64,000 bases of DNA, from assembly GCF_023015905.1 (NCBI RefSeq), contig NZ_JALKBD010000004.1, positions 186,001 through 250,000 of the forward strand, in the 5' to 3' direction. Both the position numbers and the translations under genes were made by a program. Positions 1-9,049 of the stretch are shown here, piece by piece. The notes beneath the pieces are model-generated. The model was not told the DNA's origin. It worked only from the letters and a program-made list of their open reading frames with translations, and searched no databases. The stretch comes from Arenibacter sp. F20364 (GTDB lineage: Bacteria; Bacteroidota; Bacteroidia; Flavobacteriales; Flavobacteriaceae). The first letter of the stretch is position 1. Every line of letters starts with the position of its first letter.

Positions 1-350
1 TCCTTAACACGGGGATTGGATAAGGCCTTATAAGTAACCTCTTCGCAACCATTGGCTGTTAAAACAGCTATTACAATTTTTTCTTTTTCTTCTTTTCTAA
101 ATAGAATATCAAAAGCCTCCAAAAATTGCCATCCGTCCATTATGGGCATTTCAATATCCAAAATCAAAAGAAAACTTCCCTGATCTATATCATTAATATT
201 TGACTCTATAAAATCCAACGCCCTATGGCCGTCAGTAACAGTATCTATTTCCAGATCTGGAATTAGTTTTTTTAAAAAAAGTTTATTGAGCATATTGGTT
301 GTTCCGTCGTCATCAACCAATAACACCCATTTTAATCTAGTAGAATTCAT
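1..350 (-). CDS. CheY-like response regulator receiver protein (3' end cut off by the window)
   Basis: Reading the minus strand from an ATG at 350 gives a receiver domain. It opens with a beta strand and acidic pocket (VLLVDDD, residues 9-15). The phospho-acceptor Asp lies in LILDIEMPIMDG, followed by the conserved Pro and Gly of the next loop. A strand ending in LTAN supplies the switch Thr. The C terminus lies outside the window, so it is not known whether this is a stand-alone receiver or carries an output domain. Receivers of this kind take phosphate from a histidine kinase, but no kinase is visible here. The long strands and the LDIEMP.MDGW pattern are common in single-domain flavobacterial regulators; that comparison is inference. 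Confidence 0.85.
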   Translation of the reverse strand, partial: MNSTRLKWVLLVDDDGTTNMLNKLFLKKLIPDLEIDTVTDGHRALDFIESNINDIDQGSFLLILDIEMPIMDGWQFLEAFDILFRKEEKEKIVIAVLTANGCEEVTYKALSNPRVK

Positions 351-576
351 TAACTTATTAATATTTAATATCACAACTGCTTTTGTAAATTATGTGAAAC
401 CAATTCAAAAAAAGTACAAATATATATTTAGTTCATTGTACATTTTAAATTTTGACCAAAAAAGTCATACAAATGTTATTTTGCATCAAGAGGTTCGGGA
501 CAAGGAATTTGGAATAGGATCGATACTTTATGGCCAGTTCACCCTTTAGTCTTAAAATTAACCTTTAAAATAATAA

Positions 577-1242
577 TTACCATTTAATTACTTGTTTTCC
601 ATTTTCCAATAATATTTTATTTGTTTTACTAAAGTGTTTATTACCAAACCAATACCCCCTATTGGCACTTAATGGAGAAGGATGTCCGGAAGTAAGAATA
701 TAATGTTTCTTGGCATTGATAAATTTCGCCTTCTTCTTGGCATAACCGCCCCATAATAAAAATACCAATCCTTCCTTTTCATCCGATAATTTTCGGATAA
801 TGGTATCCGTAAAAATTTCCCATCCTTTGTTTTGGTGACTGCCCGCTTCATGAGCCCTTACCGTTAAGGTCGCGTTGAGCAATAGGACTCCTTGGTCTGC
901 CCAATGTTCCAGATTTCCATTGTCCGGATATGGCTTCCCCAAATCGGATTCAATCTCCCGAAATATATTTACCAGGGAAGGTGGGTGGGACACGCCCTCG
1001 TTTACTGAAAAACATAGGCCATTGGCCTGCTGTGGCCCATGATAAGGATCCTGACCTATAATAACCACCTTGGTATCCTCTAGGTGACAATGATTAAATG
1101 CAGCAAAAATATCGCTCTCCTTAGGGTAACAGCTATGCCCGTCATATTCCTGTTTAACAAATAGGATAAGGGATTCAAAATACGGTTTATTAAACTCGGA
1201 CATCAAAAGCTTTTTCCAGCTGTCGTGCAAATTAAACGTCAC
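577..1242 (-). CDS. ung: Uracil-DNA glycosylase, family 1
   Basis: This enzyme removes uracil from DNA as the first step of base-excision repair. At 221 residues it has the usual family length. It carries the water-activating motif GQDPYHG (residues 63-69, catalytic Asp65) and the minor-groove loop HPSPLS (187-192, catalytic His187). The start is GTG at 1242: an in-frame stop lies just upstream, and beginning at the next ATG (1203) would remove the N-terminal segment that homologs keep. The gene stands alone, divergent from the sigma-factor operon at 1470, with about 225 bases between them. Nothing about the enzyme core looks unusual. Confidence 0.96.
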   Translation of the reverse strand: MTFNLHDSWKKLLMSEFNKPYFESLILFVKQEYDGHSCYPKESDIFAAFNHCHLEDTKVVIIGQDPYHGPQQANGLCFSVNEGVSHPPSLVNIFREIESDLGKPYPDNGNLEHWADQGVLLLNATLTVRAHEAGSHQNKGWEIFTDTIIRKLSDEKEGLVFLLWGGYAKKKAKFINAKKHYILTSGHPSPLSANRGYWFGNKHFSKTNKILLENGKQVIKW

Positions 1243-1469
1243 TTATTATTTCATTTTAAAATTATTAAACATAAAACTGATTTCTTTTTGCAAGTAAAAA
1301 CATAAAAATAGTTAAAAAACTAAAACAAATTTACCTATAGCGCCTTATCCTTTAAAAATATAGCATTCGCTAAACTTGTGTACCTTAGTAATCCCTTACA
1401 AATAAATAATGAAGCCATTAATAAACCTTTTTCCATTTCTATAGTCCTATAAAGGAACTTAAGTCCAAA

Positions 1470-2015
1470 ATGTTGATTGCGGAAGAAACTTTAGTAATAC
1501 AATTAAAACAAAAGGAGCATCAGGCCAAGGCTTTTGAGGTGCTTGTTAACACCTACAAGGAACGTCTGTATTGGCATATAAGAAGAATTGTATTAAACCA
1601 TGACGACACCGATGATGTGTTGCAGAATACCTTTATTAAGGTATTTAGAAATATCGATGGGTTTAAGGGTGATAGTAAATTATACTCTTGGATGTATAGG
1701 ATAGCGACCAATGAAGCCTTGTCGTTTTTAAAATCAAAATCGCAAAAACTTAAGATCAATAACGAACAGTTAATGAATAAGGTAGTTGAAGATTTAAGGG
1801 CCGATGTGTATTTTGAAGGTGACGAGATTCAGCTTAAATTACAAATGGCCATTGCAACACTTCCTGAAAAACAAAAATTAATTTTTAATATGAAATATTT
1901 TCAGGAGCTTAAATATGAAGAAATTTCTGAAATTTTAGAGACCTCCGTAGGTGGATTAAAAGCCTCCTATCATCTGGCATCAAAAAAGATCGAAGCTTTT
2001 TTGAAAGAGAATTAA
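1470..2015 (+). CDS. ECF-type RNA polymerase sigma factor
   Basis: This 181-residue protein has the two-domain ECF layout. Region 2 includes DDVLQNTFIKVF (about residues 48-59) for core binding and -10 recognition. Region 4 begins at LPEKQKLIFNMKY and has the helix-turn-helix EISEILETSVGGLKASYHLA for -35 recognition. The final helices are Lys-rich, as is common. It is the first gene of a three-gene plus-strand set, followed after 33 bases by a membrane protein with a cytoplasmic N terminus and then by a Spy/CpxP-like secreted protein. That arrangement is typical of a sigma factor with its membrane anti-sigma factor, but direct sigma/anti-sigma binding is inferred from context only. Confidence 0.93.
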   Translation: MLIAEETLVIQLKQKEHQAKAFEVLVNTYKERLYWHIRRIVLNHDDTDDVLQNTFIKVFRNIDGFKGDSKLYSWMYRIATNEALSFLKSKSQKLKINNEQLMNKVVEDLRADVYFEGDEIQLKLQMAIATLPEKQKLIFNMKYFQELKYEEISEILETSVGGLKASYHLASKKIEAFLKEN

Positions 2016-2048
2016 ACCTTTTATATTGTTCAAGGTCAAACCATTAAA

Positions 2049-2567
2049 ATGAATAAATTAAATAAAAATAATAGCTTTAAGGTTCCTGATGGGTATTTTG
2101 ATACCCTTTCCGGCAAGATCATGGATAAGGTTGCCAAGGAAGAAACCTCAATGCCTCCAAGTGAAGGATTCAAGGTTCCGGAAGGTTATTTTGAAAATTT
2201 AAATGACAAACTCTTGGGGCAACTGCAAAACACCGCATTGGAGACAAAGGTAATCCCATTAAAGTCGTTTAAAAAGCACTATTTGGCCGCTGCTTCTGTG
2301 GCAGCCGTTGTACTTCTTTTCATTTTGGTCCAATTTAAGAGCGATAAACCACTATCCTATTCGGATTTGGCCAGTTCGGATATTGACCAATATTTCGAAT
2401 TTAATGATCTGGAACTAACCTCCTATGATTTGGTGGAAATACTTCCAATCCAGGATTTGGATCTGAACGATATTATGGAAAGTAGGCTGGAAAATGAAAA
2501 TATCATAGATTACCTGGATTCCCATATTGAAGATTTTGAAGAATTAAATATGCACAATGATGATTAG
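2049..2567 (+). CDS. Single-pass membrane protein, probable anti-sigma factor, with a duplicated FKVPxGYF motif
   Basis: I recognise no named family with certainty. The 172-residue protein has a charged N-terminal half, one hydrophobic segment (about residues 78-96) and an acidic C-terminal half rich in Asp, Glu and Leu. The N-terminal half holds two copies of a 19-residue unit beginning FKVPDGYF (10-28) and FKVPEGYF (41-59), spaced 31 residues apart. Placement directly after an ECF sigma gene and the one-helix topology suggest an anti-sigma factor whose cytoplasmic repeats could hold the sigma factor. It lacks an obvious zinc anti-sigma HxxxCxxC motif. Its end overlaps the next gene by 11 bases, implying coupled translation. 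Confidence 0.75.
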   Translation: MNKLNKNNSFKVPDGYFDTLSGKIMDKVAKEETSMPPSEGFKVPEGYFENLNDKLLGQLQNTALETKVIPLKSFKKHYLAAASVAAVVLLFILVQFKSDKPLSYSDLASSDIDQYFEFNDLELTSYDLVEILPIQDLDLNDIMESRLENENIIDYLDSHIEDFEELNMHNDD

Positions 2568-3009
2568 AAAAATAAAAATACTTACCCCTCTCTTGTTCCT
2601 AATAGCCACCTTGTCACTAAGCTCTCAGGAAAGGCAGGATTGGGATAAAATAAAGTCCCTAAAAATAGCTTTCATTACAGAAAGATTAAATCTCTCCCCT
2701 AAAGAAGCCCAAAGTTTTTGGCCCATATATAATGAGCATCAATCCAAAAAAGAAGATTTGTTTAAGGAGGAGCGCTTTGAAATAGGTTCCGAGATAAAAA
2801 ATTTGGATGCGCTATCGGATGCACAGGCCAGTGCACTTCTTATCCGTATGCAAAAGTTGGAAGAAGAAAAACACATGGTGGAAAAAGCCTATATCGATAA
2901 AATTTCCAAGACCATTTCGGCCAAGAAAACCATCTTGTTGATGCGTTCGGAAGAGGATTTTAAACGTCAACTAATTAAACAATATAGACAAAAAAGGGGT
3001 GGCAAGTAA
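2557..3009 (+). CDS. Secreted Spy/CpxP-like helical protein
   Basis: The first ~23 residues form a signal peptide (hydrophobic LLFLIATLSL, then SSQE). The 126-residue remainder is almost entirely charged helix, with the pattern ITERLNLSPKEAQSFWPIYNEH near residue 40 that resembles the LTxxQ-type repeats of the Spy/CpxP/zinc-resistance-associated group. Those periplasmic proteins act as chaperones or sensors of envelope stress. The start ATG at 2557 lies inside the preceding gene; a second ATG follows immediately at 2560. As the third gene of the sigma/anti-sigma set it could sense or relieve the stress that releases the sigma factor; that role is inference. Confidence 0.75.
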   Translation: MMIRKIKILTPLLFLIATLSLSSQERQDWDKIKSLKIAFITERLNLSPKEAQSFWPIYNEHQSKKEDLFKEERFEIGSEIKNLDALSDAQASALLIRMQKLEEEKHMVEKAYIDKISKTISAKKTILLMRSEEDFKRQLIKQYRQKRGGK

Positions 3010-3141
3010 CTACCTCCGGGCAGGCCCTCGAAGCATAGAAAGAAGCCTTGTTTCAGATCGTTTATCGAGTAACTCCCATCCCAGCCTCCCTGGATATAAG
3101 AGATTCATTATAGGATCGACACTCTCAGGATGGTGGACATC

Positions 3142-4173
3142 TCAGTTAAAAATAAGTTTGGCAATCCTGTCCTTTCCCGCAGCATAGGCAATAGTATCGT
3201 TCATGAATCTTAGGGTATAAAAGGACTCATTGGAAAGCTGTTTCCATGTTTCACCAGTATCCTGTGAATAAGCGACCCCATTAAAGCCCACTGCAACTAG
3301 TGCTTTCCCTTTTGAATTAGGTATAAATTGTACACAGCTCCTATAATCTGGAAGGGCTCCATTGGCGATTAGTCTCCATGTTTTTCCGCCATCCGAGGTC
3401 ATTGCCTTATTGGCCTTATTAGTTTCTGGCTTGGTATAGTCCCCCCCTATGGCTACCCCTATATTTTCGTCGTAAAAATCAATGGAATAAATTCCCTGAG
3501 TTGTTTCGGCACTTTCTATTGGGGTTTTTATTACTTCCCAAGTAAATCCTTTATCGTTCGAATAATACACATTTCCATTTGTAGTAGCTATCCATGCCAT
3601 GTTACCCAACACCTTTATGTTAGTATTACTGGCCGCGAAAGCCCCTTCCCCGGTTTCCGCATTTGGTAAGGAAGAACAAGGTAGCTTCTTCCACGTATTG
3701 CCGCCATCCCTTGTAATAATTAAAGATAGGCACCCATTCATACTATCCCCAACGGCAATGCCCTCCTGATCGTTCCAAAAAGTCATGGCATCATAAAATA
3801 CCTTCTCATCTTCTTCATGGTATACCAATTCCATATTTCCCTTGTCTCCAGTCTTGTACAATAAGGCCGGATTACCCACAGAAAGCATGAAAAAATCGGT
3901 GGAATTCTGTGCTACAGCCCTAAATTCCGGCAATATACTGTCGTACTTTTGGGTATTGACCCTCACTTTGTTGGACCTAAGGTCTACCAAACCAAAAGCG
4001 CCATTGTTGGCTGCAAATGCCATATTGCCCCCGTCCATTATCTCGATTGCCCTAAAGCTTAAGGAATCGGTGTAAATGGTTTCTATTTTTACAGAATTAA
4101 ATGTTCTCTTTTCGTCCATTTCAGAACATGAGCCTAAAATAAAAAGAATGAGAATCACCAAAAAGTTACGCAT
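3142..4173 (-). CDS. YCF48/BNR-like beta-propeller lipoprotein
   Basis: The chosen ATG at 4173 gives 343 residues and starts a lipoprotein signal, MRNFLVILILFILGSC, with the lipobox Cys at residue 16. An upstream TTG at 4191 adds only six residues and is less likely. The rest is built of repeated blades with the Asp-box-like pattern SxDGGxTW (ITRDGGNTWKK, SNDKGFTWEV, TSDGGKTWRL, SQDTGETWKQ), as in YCF48-type and sialidase-like propellers. Flavobacterial homologs are often called oxidoreductases, but no redox residues are visible. It would sit on a membrane facing the periplasm or outside. Substrate and partners are unknown. Confidence 0.8.
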   Translation of the reverse strand: MRNFLVILILFILGSCSEMDEKRTFNSVKIETIYTDSLSFRAIEIMDGGNMAFAANNGAFGLVDLRSNKVRVNTQKYDSILPEFRAVAQNSTDFFMLSVGNPALLYKTGDKGNMELVYHEEDEKVFYDAMTFWNDQEGIAVGDSMNGCLSLIITRDGGNTWKKLPCSSLPNAETGEGAFAASNTNIKVLGNMAWIATTNGNVYYSNDKGFTWEVIKTPIESAETTQGIYSIDFYDENIGVAIGGDYTKPETNKANKAMTSDGGKTWRLIANGALPDYRSCVQFIPNSKGKALVAVGFNGVAYSQDTGETWKQLSNESFYTLRFMNDTIAYAAGKDRIAKLIFN

Positions 4174-4218
4174 GCTTATAATTTTCACCAAAAATAAGAG
4201 GAATAGGTTCTAATACAA

Positions 4219-4226
4219 TACCTTTG
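4219..4226 (+). promoter_or_regulatory. Probable -7 box of the RsmB-family gene
   Basis: TACCTTTG matches the Bacteroidota -7 consensus TAnnTTTG and lies 18 bases before the ATG at 4245. No clear TTG is present at the -33 position. Confidence 0.55.
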
Positions 4227-4244
4227 CAATCTTAATTTTTCAAA

Positions 4245-5462
4245 ATGCGATTACATAGAAATCTAGTGTTTGCGGTTGTTGATGCGTTAAATTATATATT
4301 TAATGAAGGTGAATATGCGGACAAGGTAGTGGAAAAGGTATTAAAATATGATAAGCGATGGGGAGCCAGGGATAGAGGTTTTATTGCAGAAACCACTTAT
4401 GAAATGGTGCGCTGGAAACGATTGTATGCCGAGATAGCAGAAGTAAAGGCCCCATATAGTAGACCAAACCTATTTAGAATGTTTGCCGTTTGGGCCGTTC
4501 TTAAGGGTATTAAACTACCCGATTGGAAACAAATTGAACCAACACCCGAAAGAAGAATCAAAGGAAAATTTGATGAACTATCCAAAATAAGAAAATTCAA
4601 GGAATCTGTACCGGACTGGATGGACGAGCTAGGTGTAAAAGCATTGGGCGAAGCACTGTGGACCAAAGAAATTCATGCCCTAAATGAGCAGGCAGATGTA
4701 ATTCTTAGAGTAAATACCCTAAAAACAACTAAGGACAACCTAAGCAGTGTTCTACACGAAGCCGGAATTGAAACTGAATCCATAAAAGGTTATCCAGATG
4801 CTTTAAGGCTAAAGGAACGTTCAAATGTGTTTATTACCGAGGCCTTTAAGAATGGCTGGTTTGAAGTACAGGATGCTTCATCCCAATTGGTAGCCCCATT
4901 TTTGGAGGTGGAACCTGGCCAACGTGTAGTAGACACCTGTGCAGGTGCTGGTGGGAAAACGCTTCATTTGGCCGCACTTATGGAAAATAAAGGCCAGCTG
5001 ATCGCCTTGGATATTTACGGCAACAAACTAAAGGAATTAAAACGTCGGGCAAAACGCGATGGGGCCCATAATGTGGAAACCAGGGCTATAGATTCTACCA
5101 AAGTGATAAAAAAATTACATGGCTCCGCAGACAGGGTGCTAATAGACGCCCCATGTACCGGTTTGGGGGTCCTAAAAAGAAACCCTGATGCCAAATGGAA
5201 ATTACAACCCGATTTCTTGGAGAAAATCATGGTTACCCAACAACAGATACTACAGGATTACAGTCGTATTGTTAAACCGGGCGGGAAATTGGTCTACGCA
5301 ACTTGCTCCATTTTGCCACAGGAAAACATTCAGCAAGTAAAGAAATTCCTCAGTTCAGAGGCCGGAAAAGATTTTACTCTTGTTAAGGATAATAATATAT
5401 ATTCCTGCAAAACGGGCTTTGACGGATTTTACATGGCCCTTTTGGAAAAAAAACAAGCCTAA
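4245..5462 (+). CDS. RsmB/NOP-family RNA (cytosine-5) methyltransferase
   Basis: This predicted enzyme methylates cytosine-5 in RNA, probably 16S rRNA, using S-adenosylmethionine. The N-terminal third is a NusB-like helical region typical of RsmB. The catalytic domain has the SAM loop DTCAGAGGKTLHLA, the motif DAPCTGLGVLKRNPDAKW with the PC-type Cys, and YATCSILPQEN with the second, catalytic TC Cys. All three are the family signatures. Its 405 residues fit the family. The gene is divergent from the lipoprotein gene at 4173 and ends at a strong bidirectional terminator. The exact rRNA position cannot be read from the sequence, so I do not assign a gene symbol. Confidence 0.92.
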   Translation: MRLHRNLVFAVVDALNYIFNEGEYADKVVEKVLKYDKRWGARDRGFIAETTYEMVRWKRLYAEIAEVKAPYSRPNLFRMFAVWAVLKGIKLPDWKQIEPTPERRIKGKFDELSKIRKFKESVPDWMDELGVKALGEALWTKEIHALNEQADVILRVNTLKTTKDNLSSVLHEAGIETESIKGYPDALRLKERSNVFITEAFKNGWFEVQDASSQLVAPFLEVEPGQRVVDTCAGAGGKTLHLAALMENKGQLIALDIYGNKLKELKRRAKRDGAHNVETRAIDSTKVIKKLHGSADRVLIDAPCTGLGVLKRNPDAKWKLQPDFLEKIMVTQQQILQDYSRIVKPGGKLVYATCSILPQENIQQVKKFLSSEAGKDFTLVKDNNIYSCKTGFDGFYMALLEKKQA

Positions 5463-5481
5463 GTTTTTAAAATGAAAATAA

Positions 5482-5518
5482 AAAAGAGGCTGTCCAAGGT
5501 AATGGGCAGCCTCTTTTT
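5482..5518. terminator. Bidirectional intrinsic terminator
   Basis: AAAAGAGGCTGTCC pairs with GGGCAGCCTCTTTTT across an 8-base loop, with an A-run on the left and a T-run on the right. It serves the plus-strand methyltransferase gene and the convergent minus-strand gene ending at 5531. Confidence 0.88.
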
Positions 5519-5530
5519 AAGTTTTAAAAC

Positions 5531-5971
5531 CTATAGTCCAATTCTAACACTGGGCACACTAATCCCAACTCCCGTGCGAACCGTTGTTCTTCTGGGATAG
5601 CTTCTATAACTGTAATGGTCGTTATGGTAATAATAAAAGCTGGCATGGGTATGGTAATGCTGACTGTGATGACAATGGGAGTCACAATGCTCACGATGTT
5701 CCGCATATGCGTCCCTTTTACCTTTCATATAAGCTTTATGGGCCTTTCTATCCCTTTTCTTTAATTCACGCTCATATTCCTTTTGCGATTCCCAAAATTC
5801 CTCTTCCTCTGCTTCAGCCAATTCCTGGGATTGCTCAAATTGTGCATCCTCTTTTGCCCTTTGTTCATAATAGTACAGCTTTTCCTGTTCATTGGATTCC
5901 ACTTCTTGGGCTAATGTACCGACAGTTGAAAAAAGTAAGACGGACAAACTTAAAAATTGTAATCTCTTCAT
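5531..5971 (-). CDS. Secreted protein with an acidic coiled region and a His/Tyr-rich segment
   Basis: I do not recognise a family. The first 21 residues form a signal peptide ending LAQ. The middle (about 28-90) is highly charged helix rich in Glu, Gln and Lys, likely a coiled coil. Residues 92-119 hold ten His and two Cys in HREHCDSHCHHSQHYHTH and the following stretch, then many Tyr. The C terminus (VRTGVGISVPSVRIGL) looks like one or two beta strands, as seen in small outer-membrane-associated proteins. A metal-binding role is suggested by the His/Cys density but is not shown. The gene is convergent with the methyltransferase gene and shares its terminator. Confidence 0.7.
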   Translation of the reverse strand: MKRLQFLSLSVLLFSTVGTLAQEVESNEQEKLYYYEQRAKEDAQFEQSQELAEAEEEEFWESQKEYERELKKRDRKAHKAYMKGKRDAYAEHREHCDSHCHHSQHYHTHASFYYYHNDHYSYRSYPRRTTVRTGVGISVPSVRIGL

Positions 5972-6071
5972 AACTTCATTGTTTTATTTAAACTGTGATT
6001 TAATATGCACTGTTTGTAAATAAAACAACCAAATGGAAAATTACCCTACCTGGGTAGGCAAAAAATGATTT

Positions 6072-7883
6072 TTAAAAGACCTCTTTTTTGGTATTCGTGG
6101 TGAGTACATCGGCATGCATCAACGATTCCGCCAAACTAGTGGTCTTAGGCAACTCATACTTAAAATAGAATTTCATAGTATGGATTTTGCTTTCGTAAAA
6201 GGCTTGGGAATAAGTTTGATCCCCATCCATGAGGTTTCGTTTAGCACAAACTGCTATATCGAGCCATAACCATGCTATTACGACATGGCTCAAAAATTCC
6301 ATAAACAAATTTGCATCGGACAGATAGCGCTCATAATTCCCTTTTTTAGCAAAAGGCATCAAGAATTCCAAAACCTCCCTGGTCAACTTGATCTTATCTC
6401 CCAGTATTTTGGCCGATGACCGCAATTCATCATATTCCATTGCCGAGGTAATGGTATTCAGTACTTCTGTCAATAATAATTCCAAAGCCTTGCCATTCTC
6501 CATAGGAACCTTTCTTCCCAATAAATCTTGGGATTGTATTCCTGTGGTACCCTCATAAATACTAAATATCCTTATATCGCGATAGTATTGTTGAAGAATG
6601 AAATCAGAGCAGAATCCATATCCCCCCAACACCTGCAGTCCATTGCTCACGGCCACGGATCCGGCCTCGGTAGGATAGGTTTTTACAATAGGAATAACCA
6701 TTTCCAATAACAGACCGTATTTTTCCTTGGTTTCCGGGCTTTTGGTAGATTGAATGATGTCGTAATACTTGGCGGCCAACAAAACCAAACTCAAAGAACC
6801 CTCCGCAATCGCTTTTTGCAATAAGAGCATGCGCCGTACATCTGGATGCTCAATGATCAGGCAAGGATTTTCATCTGGATCTTTCTTTCCATCACTTGAA
6901 AGTTTTCGTCCTTGGGGACGTTCATTGGCATACTCCAATGATGCCTGATAGGCGGCCATGCTAATGGCTGCACCCCCACGTCCAACACTTATCCTAGCAC
7001 TGTTCATCATTAAGAACATATATTTTAAACCCTTATGGACCTTTCCCACCAACCAGCCATGGCAATCGTCATTATCACCAAATCCCAGATGTGTGGTCGC
7101 ATACCCCTTTTGTCCCATTTTCTGGAAATCGGCCACCGTAATCACATCGTTCTTCTGTAGACTACCATCGACATCGACCCTTAATTTAGGCACTACAAAC
7201 AAGGAAATGCCCTTTGTTCCCGAAGGCGCTCCATCAATCCTGGCCAATAACAGATGTACTATGTTTTCGGCATATTCATGATCCCCTCCAGAAATAAATA
7301 TTTTTTGTCCAGTTATTTTATAATGGCCTTCTTGTGTGGGCGTTGCCCTGGTTGTAATATCGGACAAGGAACTTCCAGCCTGGGGTTCGGTAAGGCACAT
7401 GGTACCTCCCCAATCGCCGGATAGCATTTTGGGAACATAGGTCTTCTTAAGGTCTTCATTGGCAAAATGAACAATTAGCTCGGCCGCCCCCTGGGTCAAC
7501 CCAGCATATCCCGGCAGGTGATTGTTGGCAGCTTCCTGGATATATGCCGAGGCCGTGTGTACCATAAACGGCAACTGCATTCCCCCTTCCCCATAGTCAA
7601 AAGGAGCTGAAATAATTCCCATTTCCCCGCCTTTCTTCATCATTACATCTACCTGCCTATGGACCAATATGGTTCCATCACTGAACTCGGCAGGAGTTTC
7701 GTCCATCTCTTTGAAATAGGGAAATAATTCACGATCGGAAAATTCTTTGATGGCATTTAAAAACAGGTCCAAGGAATCTTTGTCGTAATCTTGGTAACGT
7801 TCCTCCGAAAGAAGTTCCTCCACTCCGTGAACCCGGTATAATAAGAATTTTAATGTTGTAATATCGATATATTCCTTAGCCAT
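6072..7883 (-). CDS. Acyl-CoA dehydrogenase, long (about 600-residue) FAD type
   Basis: The enzyme oxidises an acyl-CoA to the 2-enoyl-CoA and passes electrons to ETF. The start at 7883 (MAKEYIDITTLKFLLY) is preferred: the open frame reaches 8039, but those 52 extra residues are unlike the family. At 603 residues it matches the group with an extra C-terminal helical domain (about 470-603). Visible signatures are MCLTEPQAGSSLSDI (flavin and substrate contact), the middle-domain ISGGDHEY strand, and YRDIRIFSIYEGTTGIQSQDL with the family's Glu-Gly-Thr. It lies apart from the beta-oxidation operon at 17-23 kb, divergent from a CDF transporter gene. Chain-length preference cannot be read. Confidence 0.92.
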   Translation of the reverse strand: MAKEYIDITTLKFLLYRVHGVEELLSEERYQDYDKDSLDLFLNAIKEFSDRELFPYFKEMDETPAEFSDGTILVHRQVDVMMKKGGEMGIISAPFDYGEGGMQLPFMVHTASAYIQEAANNHLPGYAGLTQGAAELIVHFANEDLKKTYVPKMLSGDWGGTMCLTEPQAGSSLSDITTRATPTQEGHYKITGQKIFISGGDHEYAENIVHLLLARIDGAPSGTKGISLFVVPKLRVDVDGSLQKNDVITVADFQKMGQKGYATTHLGFGDNDDCHGWLVGKVHKGLKYMFLMMNSARISVGRGGAAISMAAYQASLEYANERPQGRKLSSDGKKDPDENPCLIIEHPDVRRMLLLQKAIAEGSLSLVLLAAKYYDIIQSTKSPETKEKYGLLLEMVIPIVKTYPTEAGSVAVSNGLQVLGGYGFCSDFILQQYYRDIRIFSIYEGTTGIQSQDLLGRKVPMENGKALELLLTEVLNTITSAMEYDELRSSAKILGDKIKLTREVLEFLMPFAKKGNYERYLSDANLFMEFLSHVVIAWLWLDIAVCAKRNLMDGDQTYSQAFYESKIHTMKFYFKYELPKTTSLAESLMHADVLTTNTKKEVF

Positions 7884-8080
7884 GGTAAAAAATTTAAGGA
7901 TTAACTGTTGTGCTGTACGTAAGATACAATTTACTGATAAATAAGGACTGAAAAGGAGAAATGAAATCTTTGGAAATTTATTTTTATTTAAATACTGTGA
8001 ATCCATTAATATGGCTAAACCTCGCAAAAAAGGAACCATAAGTTTCTTACCTTTAAATTTTTATCAAGTTTAAGCAAAGA

Positions 8081-8947
8081 ATGAACAATGAGGAGTCAGC
8101 CATAAGGACAACCTATTTCAGCATTGCTGGAAATATAATTTTGGCCATAGTTAAAGGTCTGGCTGGTTTTTTTGGCAATTCCTATGCTTTAATAGCCGAT
8201 GCCATTGAATCCACCACGGATATTTTCTCCTCTCTCTTGGTCTTGTTTGGACTTAAATACGCCAAAAGACCGGCCGATGAAAATCACCCCTACGGTCATG
8301 GTAAAATTGAACCCTTAATTACTTTTTTGGTGGTTGGCTTTTTGATTACCTCGGCCACCATTATAGCTTATGAAAGCATCACGAACATTTTAACTCCCCA
8401 TAAAACCCCTAAACCTTGGACCTTATTGGTTTTGGGTGCCATTATTTTGTGGAAGGAGATTTCATATAGGGTGGTGTTAAAAAAAAGTATCCAAACCAAC
8501 AGCTCCTCCCTAAAGGCAGATGCCTGGCATCACAGAAGTGATGCCATCACCTCGGTAATGGCGTTTATTGGAATATCCATAGCCCTTATTTTTGGCAAAG
8601 GATATGAAACAGCAGATGATTGGGCTGCCTTGGCTGCCTCATTTTTTATTTTCTACAATGGATATTTGATCTTTAGGCCTGCCCTAGGAGAAATAATGGA
8701 TGAGCATCTGTACGACGACCTCATTGAAGAAATTCGCCAGGTTTCCTTAACCGTTGATGGTATACTGGGAACTGAAAAATGTTTCATCCGAAAGGCAGGT
8801 ACAAAATATCATATCGACCTTCATGCCCAGGTAGACGGTAATATTAGCGTAAAAAAAGGGCATGACCTGTCCCATAAACTTAAGGACAGGCTTCGCAGGG
8901 ATATACCCAACATAGGGCATGTTTTGATTCACATAGAGCCCAAATAA
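8081..8947 (+). CDS. Cation diffusion facilitator (CDF) family metal efflux protein
   Basis: This 288-residue membrane antiporter would export a divalent metal such as Zn, Fe or Mn in exchange for protons. It has six predicted transmembrane helices. TM2 has the acidic metal site (LIADAIESTTD, Asp40 and Asp47) and TM5 has the HxxxD site (AWHHRSD, His150 and Asp154). The loop HPYGHGK after TM2 is a family signature. The last ~80 residues form the cytoplasmic ferredoxin-like metal-sensing domain ending GHVLIHIEP. No metal-responsive regulator is nearby, and the metal cannot be decided from sequence alone. Confidence 0.93.
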   Translation: MNNEESAIRTTYFSIAGNIILAIVKGLAGFFGNSYALIADAIESTTDIFSSLLVLFGLKYAKRPADENHPYGHGKIEPLITFLVVGFLITSATIIAYESITNILTPHKTPKPWTLLVLGAIILWKEISYRVVLKKSIQTNSSSLKADAWHHRSDAITSVMAFIGISIALIFGKGYETADDWAALAASFFIFYNGYLIFRPALGEIMDEHLYDDLIEEIRQVSLTVDGILGTEKCFIRKAGTKYHIDLHAQVDGNISVKKGHDLSHKLKDRLRRDIPNIGHVLIHIEPK

Positions 8948-9049
8948 GAACCAAAGTAAGCAACATTTTAAAATAGACCTCCTGTAGAAATTAACAATTG
9001 TTGTCTAAAACTGTTAACTATTCTAATGAAAAATTACACATTAAAACCG

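Noticed and set aside
286-549. 87-codon plus-strand frame across the start of the response regulator gene
   Set aside because: It overlaps the coding region of the receiver on the other strand and has AT-rich, featureless composition with no family signature.
2999-3187. 62-codon plus-strand frame between the Spy-like gene and the lipoprotein gene
   Set aside because: It overlaps both neighbours and has no recognisable protein pattern or ribosome-binding site.
7884-8039. 52-residue N-terminal extension of the acyl-CoA dehydrogenase
   Set aside because: It is hydrophobic and unlike the family, and a good ATG in the standard family position exists at 7883.
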